Of a DNA stretch of 64,000 bases, positions 1 through 12,226 are shown in pieces. The notes below the pieces were generated by a model that was not told where the DNA came from, made no database searches, and worked only from the letters and a program-made list of their open reading frames with translations. Position numbers and translations under genes: made by a program. How positions within the stretch are numbered: position 1 is the first letter of the stretch; each line of letters opens with the position of its first letter. Origin of the DNA: Streptomyces stelliscabiei (GTDB lineage: Bacteria; Actinomycetota; Actinomycetes; Streptomycetales; Streptomycetaceae); assembly GCF_014873495.1 (NCBI RefSeq), contig NZ_JADBGF010000002.1, forward strand, positions 1 to 64,000. The letters run 5' to 3'.

Positions 1-3000
1 GAATAGATAAGGTGAATTGGGGAAATAATAAAAAATAAAGGGTGGGGAATAATGAAAATTAGAAAGATAAAGTAATATGATCATGAGAAGTATAATATAG
101 AATAAAGGTGAAGTATTTGTTAAAAGGGAATATGGATTAGTTATGAGTAGATTAAATGGGTATAGAGGAGAAGTGAGTGGAAAAAAAATGAAAGATAGAA
201 TAGAAAGTTATATGTATGAGGATGAGAGGGGTATGAAAATGTATGGGGTATAGAGGAATTGTAGTGGTAGTATAGGAGTAGAGTTAAGAGGATATGAAAA
301 AGATGTAATAAAAGAGAGGTAATGTAGTTGGAATGGAGGATAAAATTAAGAGAGGGGAGGAGTTGGGATGAAAAGTTTGAAAATTTGGGGGGTTGGAAAG
401 AGGAAAGGGGAAAATAAAAATAAGGAATGGAGAGTAGGAGTATAAGGGGGAAAAAGGTGATAAGAAGTAAGAAGAGTGAGGGGAAAAAGGAGGGGATGAG
501 TTAAGTAAGTTTATGAAGGGGTAATGGAGTAAGTATGAGGATTAGGTGGATGAGAAGATAGTGAGGTAAGAATTTGTTTAAGGGAAGGATAAGAATGAGG
601 AGGAGGTTATTGATGATGAAAGGAAGTTAGTTAGGAGGGGAGGAGGTTTATAATAGATGGATTAATAGGTAGGATTTAAAGATATGGTGGAATAATAAAG
701 AAAATGGGGAGAGGAGAGAGGATGAGAAAAAAGGATATTGTAAAGTTTAGTTAGATATAATGTTAAGGAAATAGATGAAGATATGATGAAAAGAGTGGAG
801 TGGTTTAATAATTGGAATAGAAAAAGGTAGGGTATGAGAAAAAGGGTGAAGTGGATTAGATGGTAGTATTAAATAGGAATAAGGGGGAAAAGAGTTAAAT
901 AAAGTAGAAAAGAAATATGGTGATAAATAGTGTATGGGAATAGAAGAGTAAGTAGTTATGTGGATGTAATGGAATGGGTAATGAGGTGTGATATAGAAAG
1001 TAATAGTAGAGAGAGGAAAGGAAGAGATTGGAGGGATTAATGGAGTAGAAAGGAAGTTAAATAGTTATGAGAGTTTTGGGGATAATGATGGTATACAAGA
1101 AAGTATTATAGTTATAGTGTAAAATGTATTATATATGATGATAAGTAGAATTAGAGGAAATGAATAAGATGAGGGGAAAGGGAGATGATAAATGTAATAG
1201 TGAGAAAGTTGGGAAATATGATAAGTAATGGTAATAGTAATATGTATAAAAAAGAGATTATATAGATTTTGTTTTGAAAGGGAGATTTAGTAAGTATATT
1301 GAATCGGAATAGGTATAAGGGAAAAAAAGAAAGTAAAGGGAGAGAGTAGAGGTAGTATTATATAAGATATGAAAGATAAGAAAGTTAGAATCGAATTAGA
1401 AATATAGATATGAGAAGTGTTAAGGGGAATGAATATGAATATAAATTTAAAAAAAATTAAAGTAATAAAAATTAAAAGAGATAGTTTATGAAAAATAATT
1501 AAAAGGAAGTAGTTAAAGAAAAAAATCATAATATAAGAAAGACATGAGAAAATGAGAAATAGGAGATAAAAAAGAGTAAAAAATTAAGAAAATAAGAGAA
1601 TTTAGATAAATATATGATGAAAATAATGAGGAAGACACAGAGACTGAACTAGAAGAACAGGAAGAAAAATAAAGTTGAGTGATTATGAAGGACGTAAGCG
1701 TAAAATTTTATGTTAGAGAGTAGAATAGTATTAATAGATATGAGAAAAGGGTATAAGATAATATGAAAATAAAGGATAAAAGAAAGAAAAGTGAATGGAA
1801 GTTAAGGGGATGAGGAATGTAGTAGAGGTAATTGGAAATTATAGATTGAGAAAAGGTAGGAAGGTAAGAGATGAGATGGGGGTAGGTGGATGGGGTGGAG
1901 GTATATGGGGGAGGAGAATAGGAAGGGTGTAGGAATAGAAGGAGAAGGAGAGATTTAAGGATAAGTGGGTGGAAGGAGAATATATGTGGGTTGGGAGAGA
2001 TTGATAAAGGGTGGAGGATATGAGGGGAGAGGGAGGGGTAGAGATTTGGGGTGGGTGAAGTAGGTATGGGGAAAAATGAGTAAAGGATAAAGGAGGATAT
2101 TTGGGGAGAATGGTGAGTTGTTAGGGGGAAAGGTGGAGTATGAGGAAGGAGGTATGAATAATTGTTTTGAGTTATGAGATGAGAATTGTTATTAGAGTTG
2201 TAAGTTAGTGGGAATTTTGAATGGGAGCGAGTGTTGGTGGATGACGAGGATGTTATGTGTGGAGTTGGGGAGAGGGTTGAGGGATGAGATAGATTTTTAG
2301 TAGTGATTATTTAAGTGATGGTATGAAAGTGGGTAATGAGAAGGGGTAAGGAGAGGAAAGAGAGAGAGGAAGGGGTAGGTAATGGGGGATATATAGAGGG
2401 GAGAGTTGGAGAATGGAGAATTGTGGTGAAAATATAATAGTTTATGGAAGGTTAGGGAAATGGGAAAAATGAATATAGAGAATTAATAGAGGTTGTAATG
2501 AAGAGTATAAGTAAAAGAATATATGGAAGAGAGGGAGGTAATTTGTGTGGAGGGAGAATATGAAGGAGAAGTAGATGGGGTATGAGAAAAATAGTTAGTG
2601 GGGGGATGGTGATGGTGAATTGTTGAAGCTTTAGGGGGTGGAAGAGAAATAATGTAATGGTTTAATGGAGTGGATAGGAGGGCGGAAAAAAATGAGTGAA
2701 GGGAAAAGGAAAGTAAAGGAGGGTTGTAGTTAGAGAAGGTAGGAGGGGGGGGAGAGGGGTGGGAAGGAGGGGAAGGAGAGGAATGGTGGAGGATATTAAT
2801 TACTAAGAAGAGGTGAGAGGAAGGTATGAGGGGGGGGTGAAAGAGGACAGAGGGGATGGAGGGATGGTAAGAAGGTTAGAGATGGTAGGGGTAGGGAAAT
2901 TAAGTAGTTTGGGAGTAGAAGGGGAGTATATTAAGAAGAGGAGAATGGGGGTAGAGGGTAAGGAGAAGTAAGAGAGGAGAGGGATTGAAAAGGTTTATGT

Positions 3001-6000
3001 GGAATTGTAGTGATTAAATGAATGAAGTTAAGAGATGTGTTATGAGTGTTAAGAGTAATAAGGGGAAGTTGTAAAAAATTTTTTAAATTTGAAAGAGGAG
3101 GTAAGGGGGTAGAGAAGGAAAAATGTGAAAGTAAGTAGAGAATAGGATAAGGAAAATAAGAGAGAAGAAATATTATATATAGAGAGAATGAAATGAATGT
3201 GGAAAGTGAGGGAGTGGTGAGGGGGAAGGGGGGTGGGGGGGGGAAGATTTTTAATAAAGGATTAAAGGAAGGGGTGGGGAAGGTGGGGAGTATGAGATAC
3301 TATATAGAGTATAAGAGTTTAGTTGTAATGTAAAGGGGGGAAGGATGTGTGGCAGGAGTGGTGGCATAGATTTAAATTTTTTGAGTGATAGTGAAGTAGA
3401 GAGTGAGTGACATATGCTGTTTGGTTGTAAGTTTGGGTGGGGGGGTATAATAGAGGAAGTGGGAATAAGAAGATGTGATAAGAAGTATGACATGTAATTA
3501 GAGTTGTTAGTGGTTAAGGTTAGGAAGATAAGGATGAGGGAATGGGAGAAGTGTAAAATGGATATGGAGGAAAAAATAGGGGGTGAGAAGGGAGGAGAAG
3601 GAATATTGTAGAAAATTATAAACAGAAGAAGGGTTTAAATAAAATAATGAGGAAGAGAAGGGAATTATTGAATGGGAGTTTTAGAGGTTACGTAGGAGTA
3701 ATTAAATATGAGTTTTTGAAATGGAGAATATAATTGAAGAGGTGTGATAAGATAGGGTGGTATATAAATGTAAAGTGAAAATGTAAAAGATGAGTTATGT
3801 ATCAATAGGTAAAGTATGAGATGATTAGAGGAATTGAAAAAAGTTGGATTGTAGGATGGGGATAAGATAATATAATGAGTGTGATGAGAAAAGAATAGTG
3901 AAGGTGAAGAATAAAATAATTAAAGATGTGATGTTATTATAAGGAAAGGAGTAAGGGTAAAAGAATTTAAGGGGAGGGATTGAGAATGAGAGAAATAAAT
4001 AATAGGAAGGAAAGATTGAATTTTAAGTTAAAGTTTTAAGGAATTAATAAGGGAAGATATGAAAGGGAATGAGAAATTTTGGTGTTGATTTAGGGGAAGA
4101 GGATAAGAAATAAGAAATTAATGATGGTAATGAAGTGAAGATGGAGGGGGATAATTTTGTAATAAGATAGGTAATTATAAGGTAGATAAATAGGAGGAGG
4201 AATAATGGGGGTATGGGGGGAGAGTAAAGAAGAAGGAGAGTGAAATAATTTATAAAAAAAATATTATGGAATGGATAGGAAGGGGTTAGAAATAAATTAA
4301 TAAGAGAATAGGAGAGTGATATGAGGAAGAATATAATATTATGGATGATAGGAAGTAATGAGGAATGGAAAGAGGGTTATGTTAGAGAGGAAAAAATGTA
4401 TTTATAAGGTATTAATTAATAAAAGGAATGAGGATAGATGAGGTAATTAAGTTTTATAAAGTAAGAAGGAAAGGTGACAGAATAATATGAGATGGAAGAG
4501 TTGGAATATAAGTTATGAAAGAATCCATCAAGAATGGGAATTTACACAAGAAGGAGGAATGGGTATAAAGAGTAATACAAAGAAAAAATGTTAGAAGATA
4601 ATATAGAAAGGTATCTGCATTAAGAATTTATACAATTAATAATAGTTTGGATGAGAAATGAATAATTTTATGGGAAAGGAGTCTTTGAGGGGGATACGAA
4701 TAGTACGAGAGACTTAAAACTAGGAGTCTAAGAGGAACTAGAAGGCTGGGGTAATGGAAATACAAGAGACGGAAGACGAAAAAAGAAAAGAATCAATGAT
4801 CTGTAAGTATATGTAAAAGTAGGAAGAGGATATATAGGATAAAAGACTATAAGTTAAAGTAGAGGAAGGACTAGAGGGATAAGATACGAGGAAGTTTAAA
4901 GGGTTAAGAGAGAGAAATAATCAAGATATATTAGGATGGGGGGGAGAAGAGGAGTAAGGATAGGAGAATTGTAAAATATAGTAATAAGTTAAAGAAAGTA
5001 AAGTAAAGTAAAATGGGACAAAGGTACTTTTAAATATATATGGAATGAGAAGATGAAGAAGTTAGGAAGTAAAAAGAAGGGAAAATGGTGTTGAATATAT
5101 TTAAGAAAAAAAGAAGGTATGAAGAATATAGGAAGTGGATGGGGAGTAATTTGAAGGAAAGAGAAGGAAATAGATGAAGAATGATAAATGGTGATGATGA
5201 ATAGGGAAGATAGAAAAATATGAGGGAGGAGAATAAAAACTCAAAGTCGTGTGATCGCTCGAAACAACAAATAATAGAAGAAAGTAGTAGAGATTAACAA
5301 TGTAGGTGGAGGGGTAAAAATTATGATTAAAAAGATTGAGGTAAAGAAGAAATCTAGAAGGAAAGAGAATAAATAGTATATTAGGATATAATAAAGGAAT
5401 AGAGGAAAAAGAGTGGAAGACAATGATGGTAACTAAACACAGAATAGACTGGAAAAAGAAAAATGGAAGCAGAAGAGGGCGATGGAGGGTAGGAAGATTG
5501 TAAGATAGGAATGGAAGAAGATATAGACTGAGTTTATAAGTCAGGTGTAGTGTAGAAAAATTTGAGAAGGGGGAGAAGGAGATGAAGAAGGAATAAATTA
5601 TAAGATAATAATAGTGAGAGGGAAGAATAGATAGTGAATATTAAATAGCTGTGAGAGAGGGGGGTTAGAAAAATAGGGGAAAGAAAAATAATAAAATAAA
5701 TGAGTAAAGGGATAATAGAAGTTACAGAGGAGTAAGGAGAAAATGATGTAGTAGAAATGGTGATAAGTTAAAAGTAGGGAGGTAGGAAAATTGAAATAGT
5801 TGAGGGGAATAGGAGTGTTAGAGGGGAAGGAATTATGATTGTAAGAAAATGATTAAGAGTATTGAGGAGGGATGGGGAAAAGATAGATGTGAGAGAATTT
5901 GAAAAAGGAAATAAAAGGTGGTTTGAAAGTTGGATTTGAGTGGAAAAAGGGATTTGGTGTGAGAGGAGGATTAGAGTGTCGAGATGAGAGAGGTAGGGAG

Positions 6001-7225
6001 GATTAATGGGAGAAATAAAGTTATATTGAAATAAAGATGTGGTAGGTGATGTAGGAGAGGATAGTATTAAAAATAAAATGAGTGAAGTAAGGTATAAATA
6101 TTAGAGAAGAATAGGAAGGAATGGGAAGGTAATGAGTAGGGTGATTAGTTATAGGGGAAGAAGGAGATTAGGAGTGAGGTGAATGTTATAAGAAGAAATG
6201 AAGAATTAAATAGGTAGGGTAAGAAGTAGAGTAATAGAGTGAAAATGAGGGGGGAAAATGGTAACAAAGAATGATAGTATAGAAGAAAAAAAATGTAATA
6301 AAGGAGAGAAGTGGGAAAAATAAAAAAATATGATATGAAAATGAGGGGGGAAATAGAAAGAAAGGGAAATAATTAAAAGTAGGATAAAGTACTAACAAAT
6401 ATTTTTAAAAAACGGGGATATTAGAAACACTAACAGGTGTCTGATAAATGATGTAAAGAAGATCAAAGGATATATGGAAGGGTTGAGATATAAAAATTGT
6501 AATGAATAAAGAAAGAATATGAGGGAAAGGAAAAAGAGGATAAGGTAAGAGTATTTAAGAAGTAGAATTCTAAATTAACGAATAAGAAATTGATGAATGT
6601 GATAAAATAAAGAAGGAGAAGGTTATAAGGAGAAAAAATAGAAAAGAATAAGGAGTAGGAATTAATGGTGAGTAGGAGTAGTTAAAGATTGTTAGAAAGG
6701 AAGGAGATAAGTAAAATGAAATTGGGGAAATGGTATGTAAATAGGGGATGATGAAAGTGAAAGTAAGATATGCGATTAAGGATAAGGAGAGGTAGGGTAA
6801 TGTTGGTAAGAGAAAGGAGAAGAAAAGAATTTGAAGAAGAGTAATAAAGGAGATAGTTAAGGATGGAAGAAGGGATGAGAATAGTGTACGAAGATTAAGG
6901 TAATAAAGAATGAGAAGCAGATTAAGGGAGATAGAAAGAAAAATGGAGAGGTTATAGATATTGAAAGTTAGGAAAAATGATAAAATAAATGAGGAAAATT
7001 AGGAGTAAAAAAAAGATGAAATGTAGGGAGCTATAAAATGAGATGGTAGGTTGAGATACTTGAGGGATGAGGATGTACTTAGAGGAAAGGAAAGAGGAGA
7101 AAAGAGATTGCAGGAGTTGAAAATAACAGTACTCGAGAAAGATTCATTGGTAAATAATCTAGTAAATTTGGGAAAATATAGAAGAATTATCTCATGATTT
7201 GTAGTCGGAATAACTTAAAAGAGTA
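1..7225. other. C-depleted low-complexity stretch, no credible gene
   Basis: Seen: the plus strand is almost entirely A, G and T with C nearly absent (the first 60 bases contain none). There is no codon structure, and the open frames in it are low-complexity hydrophobic or Ser/Pro runs on the minus strand. Short islands where C reappears lie near 1630-1700, 4510-4900, 5240-5530 and 6390-6450. Composition changes to normal high-GC Streptomyces DNA over about 7120-7380. Inference: this is more likely a low-quality read or assembly artefact at a contig end than genuine DNA, although an unusual linear-replicon end cannot be excluded from sequence alone. Confidence 0.7.
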
Positions 7226-7231
7226 CTTAAC

Positions 7232-7624
7232 TTGATAAAGACGAGGATGAAAATGATTAAGCCGACGGTAAACCTCCACCAAGGAAGCTACGCCTGCCTT
7301 AAAATAGCTAGACAAGAACATGATCACAAAAGCAAAGGACAAAATCGATCTAAGTGCACCCGCTGGAAGGACTACTGGGAGGAAGCAGGCGTGTTCACCT
7401 TCGCCCGCGAATTCGGCACCGACGGCAACAAGGGCGGCGAATTCGAAGCCCTGCTCACCGAGCTCGATCCCGAGCTGTACGAACAGGCCAAAAAGGAGCA
7501 CGGCCGCAGCAAGCCCCGCGTCGGTTCCCACTTCGCAGCCCACCACTCCAACCCACCAACCCCGGTCACCGACCTCTACCGACAGATCCGGGAACATCTG
7601 GATCCCGGGACTGGCAGAGAGTGA
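7232..7624 (+). pseudogene. 3' remnant of a hypothetical protein gene
   Basis: The frame runs from an ATG inside the degraded sequence, but only from about 7372 does it read like normal Streptomyces coding sequence. The credible tail contains FAREFGTDGNKGGEFEALL, then LYRQIREHL near the end, and stops with TGA at 7622-7624. The first 45 or so codons look like chance translation. The true N-terminus is therefore missing or hidden in the low-complexity region. Function is not recognised. Confidence 0.4.
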
Positions 7625-7694
7625 CCAGTCGTCTGTCGTGGCAGGAGCCGCAGGCTGGGCAGCGTGAACGCCTGGAGCAGTACCGCGTCGGGCA

Positions 7695-8213
7695 TCATGG
7701 GCGCGGAAGGCGCCACAGCTCGGTCCGCGCGCGGGCTTGGTCTGCGGGTATCTCACGGACCAGGTGGTAGAGGTTCTCGAAGTACTCCTGCCAGCGGTTC
7801 GGATCCGGCATGGCGTTGCTCGCCCTCTTGGCCCGCTCCGCTTCTACCAGCGGCCGCATCCCTTCCCACACCGAGACCACCGACCCGCCCAGGTACCCGG
7901 AGACAGGCTCGATGTCCACCACACCATGCGCGACCAGAGCGCCCAGGTTGTCGTAGAACCAGGCCAGCTCACGCACCAACTCCCGCTCGGCTTCGGGCAC
8001 CCCGTCCAGTCCTGCCGACAGATCACAGCCCGGCAGCCGCTCATGCACGAACTGCCGCGCCCCGGCCAGACGGGCACTGCGATGCTCACGGAAGAGATCC
8101 ACCAGCACCGGCAGCGTGTTGGCATGCTGCGCCAACCTCAACTGCCGCAACGACGCCCACCCGGACACCCCCAGCGCCACCACCGACACCATCAACGCCG
8201 CAACACCCACCAC
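7695..8213 (-). CDS. DUF4760-like single-pass membrane protein
   Basis: About 172 residues with one N-terminal membrane helix (roughly residues 3-20), then a soluble helical domain. The stretch LRLAQHANTLPVLVDLFREH directly after the helix is typical of DUF4760-type proteins, small bacterial membrane proteins of unknown function. The GTG at 8213 is chosen because the upstream frame is Arg/Gly-rich and a GGGAGG lies directly before it; the next GTG at 8210 has better spacing. It is convergent with the gene remnant on its left and faces defence-like genes on its right. Confidence 0.6.
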   Translation of the reverse strand: MVGVAALMVSVVALGVSGWASLRQLRLAQHANTLPVLVDLFREHRSARLAGARQFVHERLPGCDLSAGLDGVPEAERELVRELAWFYDNLGALVAHGVVDIEPVSGYLGGSVVSVWEGMRPLVEAERAKRASNAMPDPNRWQEYFENLYHLVREIPADQARARTELWRLPRP

Positions 8214-8544
8214 GCCTCCCGAACACAGACCGCCACACGTCCTCGTCTTCCCCGGCAGGGTCCCGGTCCTGCTGCCAACGGAATACCCGAAGGGCCGCCG
8301 CGGGAAGCCCACCGCCGACGAACTCCAGCAACTGGTTACCTCGGTCTGGACCGGGCAGCGTCAAAAAAATTCATAGCGGCTTCACCTAGATATCAATGCA
8401 ACATGAACAAATAGCTAAGTGGGGGAGATGTCAACCAATAGCACCGACCGGAGAACCAGGATCCGCCTGGCCCGCCAACGCCCTCAACCTATTCGCGTCC
8501 GCCAACGAGAGCGACAAGTGGAGGAGAGTCTTCCGGAGAATCGG

Positions 8545-9204
8545 ATGCGCTCCTTCATCAGCTGGTGGCGCAGTGTGGACTGGGGGAAATGGGGAACGAT
8601 CACAGGAATTTTCGTCGGTGCTGCCGGGCTAATCTTGACCGCATCGGCGACCTACTACGACGCACGAGTCGCCAGTGCAACCCTGGCTCAGTCAAAGGAA
8701 GACGCAGAGAGGGAAGAGAAGGTCCAGGCCTCACTGGTCAACTACTGGACTGACCAGAAAGGTTTGATGCACGTCGTAAATCGTTCCGCTGACCCGCTTA
8801 CAGAGACACTCATCTACATATCTGTAATGCAAGCGGACCTGACACCTAATTATCGAGATCCAAAATGGAAATTTTGGAATCAGTTCGGTCTCTACGCAGT
8901 GATTATTGGCACGATCGAGCCCTGTTCACGCATCTCAATCTCCGCGTCGGATGTCACAGAAGGACACGCATCCGACTCGACACCCATCAAGGAACCAGTT
9001 AATTCCAGCACATCCATAGGGATGATCAATTTCGTCGACAGAAACGGAGTGACATGGGTACGATCCGGCGGGCAAATCGTCAAGTCAGAGAATACAACTA
9101 AAACCTTCTTGAAGATGTCAAAAGAACACGACGCCAAAACAGCCATGCTGAAGAATCGGCGTGCTGTCGAGACCATTAAATCTTGTGCCGAGACAGCGAA
9201 ATAA
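8545..9204 (+). CDS. Hypothetical single-pass membrane protein
   Basis: A protein of about 219 residues with one membrane helix near the N-terminus (GIFVGAAGLILTASATYY) followed by a charged stretch (SKEDAEREEKVQ) and a probable beta-rich soluble domain. The start at 8545 is preferred because GGAG sits 7-8 bases upstream; in-frame starts at 8419 (GTG) and 8428 (ATG) would add a basic 42-residue leader. The layout, a helix followed by a domain lying along the membrane, recalls the neighbouring DUF4760-like protein, but no family is recognised. Codon use is somewhat less GC-rich than its neighbours, consistent with transfer. Confidence 0.6.
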   Translation: MRSFISWWRSVDWGKWGTITGIFVGAAGLILTASATYYDARVASATLAQSKEDAEREEKVQASLVNYWTDQKGLMHVVNRSADPLTETLIYISVMQADLTPNYRDPKWKFWNQFGLYAVIIGTIEPCSRISISASDVTEGHASDSTPIKEPVNSSTSIGMINFVDRNGVTWVRSGGQIVKSENTTKTFLKMSKEHDAKTAMLKNRRAVETIKSCAETAK

Positions 9205-9345
9205 ATCAGCGTCGAAGGTTCTGCCGCGCAGCCGCCGAAGGATCGGAGGTCCGTTCTCAAGGCAGTGGAGCGGAAACATGGTGTACCGCCCCTCAACTGC
9301 CATCACCGCTACACCCATGAGACTGCCCCAGAGAGTCGGCACCGC

Positions 9346-11019
9346 TCAGCGGGCCGACTCTTCGTGGTTGCGGAATTCCCCCACGGTACGCCGTAGCTCC
9401 TGCGCGACCTCGAAACGGTTCAGGCCCTCGGCTCGGGCGTAGCGGGTGACGGCGTCCTGGGCTGTGGCTGCCGCGTCGCACCAGGCCCGGCGCTGTCGAG
9501 TGCGTTCGTCGTGGCGGTCGAGCAGTTCCAGTTTCTGGCGTTCGAGGTCGGCGGCCTGTTGCAAGGCAATCAGGGATGCGGGCAGGCCGGTTCGGCTTGT
9601 GCTGGCCTCGGGGGCGGCCGCTGGTGTGGCTGCTGAGTCGGGCTCGACCGTTTCGGCAGCCGGTGCGGGCGGCTGGGCGGGAATCAGGGGGTGCGACGTG
9701 GGAGCTGGCGTAGCTGGGCCGGGCCGGTGTGTGGGCGGGTTCGTACGCGCAGGGGTTGGTGCGGGGCTTTCTTCGTCGAGCAAGGGGATTGGGCCGTCTG
9801 GTCGAGGTTGCGGGACGTTCTGGGCTGTGGAATGTCGGACTGCGCAGGATTCATCGGCGATGTGAGTGTCGAGAGTTGGAGTGGAGGTTCGGGCAGGTGC
9901 GGGATCGTCGGCTGTGATTGTCAGCTCCACGCCGTAGACGCCGCGGCGCTCCAGAGGCGCGCCGGGGAACCAGGTGTCGTCGCCGAAGTGGCATTCCGTG
10001 TCCGCGTCGTTACCCGAGAAGTGGATCTCTTCTTCTGCGAGCTGCTGTTCCTCGAGGAGGGTGGTTTCCTCGCTCCGGTAGTCGGTCCACCTGGTCCGGT
10101 CGTCTGTGGAGACCCACATGTAGGCGCCAGAACGCTGGTCCTTGCGTGATGAAACGAACAAGGGCGCCACGCTGCCGGTGGCCGCGGCGACCAGAGTCTG
10201 GCCGACCGTGATGCCTCGTGTGTTGCCCTCATGGCCGGTCCATCCCGTGCCTTCGTCGTCCAGTCGGCGAGGGGTGTCCCACTGAAGGTGCACCTTTCCG
10301 CAGCCTGTCTTCAGTCGGCTGTTCGGACAGGGACGCTCAGCACTCGCCGTGCACCGCCATTCGACGAGCGAGCGGAAGCCGCCCACGAGTACGAGGTCGG
10401 CCGCGTTGCTGATCTCCCGCCAGGTCACTGGCCTGGTCAGCATCCAGTTCGACCGGTCGATGAGGTGGAACCTGTCATCGTGGGTGATCCAGTTGGCGGC
10501 CAGCCCGGCGTCGGCGTGGGCCTTCGAGCGCCGGAACACGGTGCCCGCGCTGGCGTTGTAGTACTGCGCTTCGCATCCCAGGCTCACACCGCCGGCCCCG
10601 ACGATCGTCACGTCCGGCCGGGACGTCCTGATCTTGGTGGCCTTCTCCACATAGACCTCAAGACCGGCTGCCTGTGCGGTGCGTGCCAGGAAGTCCTTCA
10701 TGGCCTTGTGCCGGTCGCTCTCCTCCGGCGTCATCTCGTGAACGGTGGGGAGATGGACAGCGCGCAACCGCAGAACACCATCGGGGCCGCGGTGCCTGCG
10801 CACATACATGTGAGGGCTCTTGACCCCGCTCAGCTCGGCCTTGCACTGACGTCCCCGGCTGCTCTCCACGCAGACAAGCAGTTCCCGATCCCTCTCGGCC
10901 ACCGGCCGCAGCAGGCTTTCTTTCAGCCCCGCCACGCCTGGCCAGGTGCCCAGGCCAAGGTCTTCTTTGTCGAGCTCCAGAATCCGCTGAAGGCCGGAAT
11001 GCCATACACCGTTCGCCAC
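9346..11019 (-). CDS. CoiA-like competence-family nuclease-domain protein
   Basis: 557 residues from a GTG start. Residues about 95-155 carry a CoiA-type restriction-endonuclease-like core: SDRHKAMKDFL, then RPDVTIV with Asp136, then GCEAQYYN with Glu150 and Gln152, matching a PD-(D/E)xK pattern. A Cys-rich segment follows around residues 225-245 (ERPCPNSRLKTGCGKVHLQW). The last 190 or so residues are Pro/Ala/Thr-rich and then a helical, coiled-coil-like tail (ALQQAADLERQKLELLDRHDE). CoiA family members act in DNA uptake, but in Streptomyces such proteins are of unknown role and often lie in defence-type clusters. A nuclease role here is inferred. Confidence 0.6.
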   Translation of the reverse strand: MANGVWHSGLQRILELDKEDLGLGTWPGVAGLKESLLRPVAERDRELLVCVESSRGRQCKAELSGVKSPHMYVRRHRGPDGVLRLRAVHLPTVHEMTPEESDRHKAMKDFLARTAQAAGLEVYVEKATKIRTSRPDVTIVGAGGVSLGCEAQYYNASAGTVFRRSKAHADAGLAANWITHDDRFHLIDRSNWMLTRPVTWREISNAADLVLVGGFRSLVEWRCTASAERPCPNSRLKTGCGKVHLQWDTPRRLDDEGTGWTGHEGNTRGITVGQTLVAAATGSVAPLFVSSRKDQRSGAYMWVSTDDRTRWTDYRSEETTLLEEQQLAEEEIHFSGNDADTECHFGDDTWFPGAPLERRGVYGVELTITADDPAPARTSTPTLDTHIADESCAVRHSTAQNVPQPRPDGPIPLLDEESPAPTPARTNPPTHRPGPATPAPTSHPLIPAQPPAPAAETVEPDSAATPAAAPEASTSRTGLPASLIALQQAADLERQKLELLDRHDERTRQRRAWCDAAATAQDAVTRYARAEGLNRFEVAQELRRTVGEFRNHEESAR

Positions 11020-11227
11020 AGATGTCCCCCACCCGGTAGCAATGCGTAAAAGGCGCTGCTTTCAAGGTACGGGTCAGCACTGACAACCAGAACGGGGCGA
11101 AAAGACTCAGCAGACGGTCGGCGGTGATAAGGGGCCAGCCCGGTGTCACCGACCGTCAGACGAACCTGCGCCCAAGGTGGGCGGTGACGGACCCCAAGGG
11201 ACGCCGACGGCAGTCAAATTTGGGGAT

Positions 11228-12097
11228 TTACGCCGGGATCGCCCCTTCGAAGATCGCGGTCACCTGGTCGCTGAAGAACTGGACCCATTCGTCCTGGTCA
11301 CCCCCGAGCAGAGGGTGGCCTATGAGGGGGACCCCCTGACGACAGAGGTTACGCAAGTCCGCCGCTGTCACGTCCTCCCCGTATTGGAGCCAGTCGTCCA
11401 CCACTGCCCATCTGGGGTTGTCGAAGACTGACTCGCCCATGTCCTCGTCGTACCAGCGGCCGCTGGGAGTGAGGGCCCATGCGAGGGGCCGGAAATAGAC
11501 CTCGGAGAAGACGTCGTAATGCTGTCTGGCCTTCAGCACCCTGATTCCGTTGAACATGCTGGCCAGGCGCGTTCCTCTGTAGGGATACAGGGCCATGCGC
11601 AGTGTGGCTCCGTCGGGCATGGTGATGTGGTCGCGCCGCTCCCGCAGGTCGTTGGCGAGGCCGGGAAACATCACGCGCAAGTGGGGGGTGGTGGCGAACA
11701 TGCCGATCAGGATCGACCGTGCGACCCGTCCTGGTGCGAGACGCACGGGCGGAGCCGGGTCGGGCCGGGGAAGGTGGAGGCGCGGAGATGTGCGGGCGTA
11801 GGTGTGCAGCGCCGTGGTGAAGTCGCCGTAGGCCGTGTCGTAGTGCAACCCCGCGAGACTGTTGCAGTCGCCGCATAGGCCCCGCAGCCACATTCCCCCA
11901 GCGGTCGGCCGGCCGTTGCTGCGTATTTGGTTGTGGACACGAACGGTCGCGCAGGTCACCTTGTCCCGGTTGCCAGCAGTCTGGGGCGGCACATGCGCCC
12001 TTGTCATCTCGCGTACCTCGCCACACAGTCCACAGGAACGCGACCCTGGCTTACGCAGGTCAACGCCCAGGGTGCCCGGAGGACGCTTGTCAGCCAT
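11228..12097 (-). CDS. HNH-endonuclease-like zinc-finger protein
   Basis: 289 residues. The N-terminal third shows an HNH-like zinc arrangement: CGLCGEV (Cys22, Cys25), RAHVPPQ (His35), then GLCGDCNS (Cys75, Cys78, Asn79). The remainder is a predicted alpha/beta domain with no recognised catalytic signature. Known: CxxC...AHxxP...CxxCN is a common layout in HNH nucleases and their inactive relatives. Inferred: DNA or RNA nuclease in the same defence-like island as the CoiA-like and AbiTii genes. It is separated by about 130 bp from the AbiTii gene upstream. Confidence 0.6.
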   Translation of the reverse strand: MADKRPPGTLGVDLRKPGSRSCGLCGEVREMTRAHVPPQTAGNRDKVTCATVRVHNQIRSNGRPTAGGMWLRGLCGDCNSLAGLHYDTAYGDFTTALHTYARTSPRLHLPRPDPAPPVRLAPGRVARSILIGMFATTPHLRVMFPGLANDLRERRDHITMPDGATLRMALYPYRGTRLASMFNGIRVLKARQHYDVFSEVYFRPLAWALTPSGRWYDEDMGESVFDNPRWAVVDDWLQYGEDVTAADLRNLCRQGVPLIGHPLLGGDQDEWVQFFSDQVTAIFEGAIPA

Positions 12098-12226
12098 CCC
12101 AGGAGCGTAACGGGATCAACACGCCCATGCCCTGCCTTTTCTGTGGCGTGTCAGGTCGGAGGGGAGGGGACTCCACGGCCCCCGGAAATTCCGTCCTCAT
12201 GGCCGTCCGACTCAACAGGCAGGGTG

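Noticed and set aside
1287..6398. Minus-strand open frames of 60-80 residues in the C-depleted region
   Set aside because: They are low-complexity Phe/Ile/Leu/Ser/Pro strings produced by the skewed composition, with no start signals or codon structure.
9118..9342. Small minus-strand frames between the membrane protein and the CoiA-like gene
   Set aside because: They overlap a credible plus-strand gene, lack Shine-Dalgarno sequences and show no family features.
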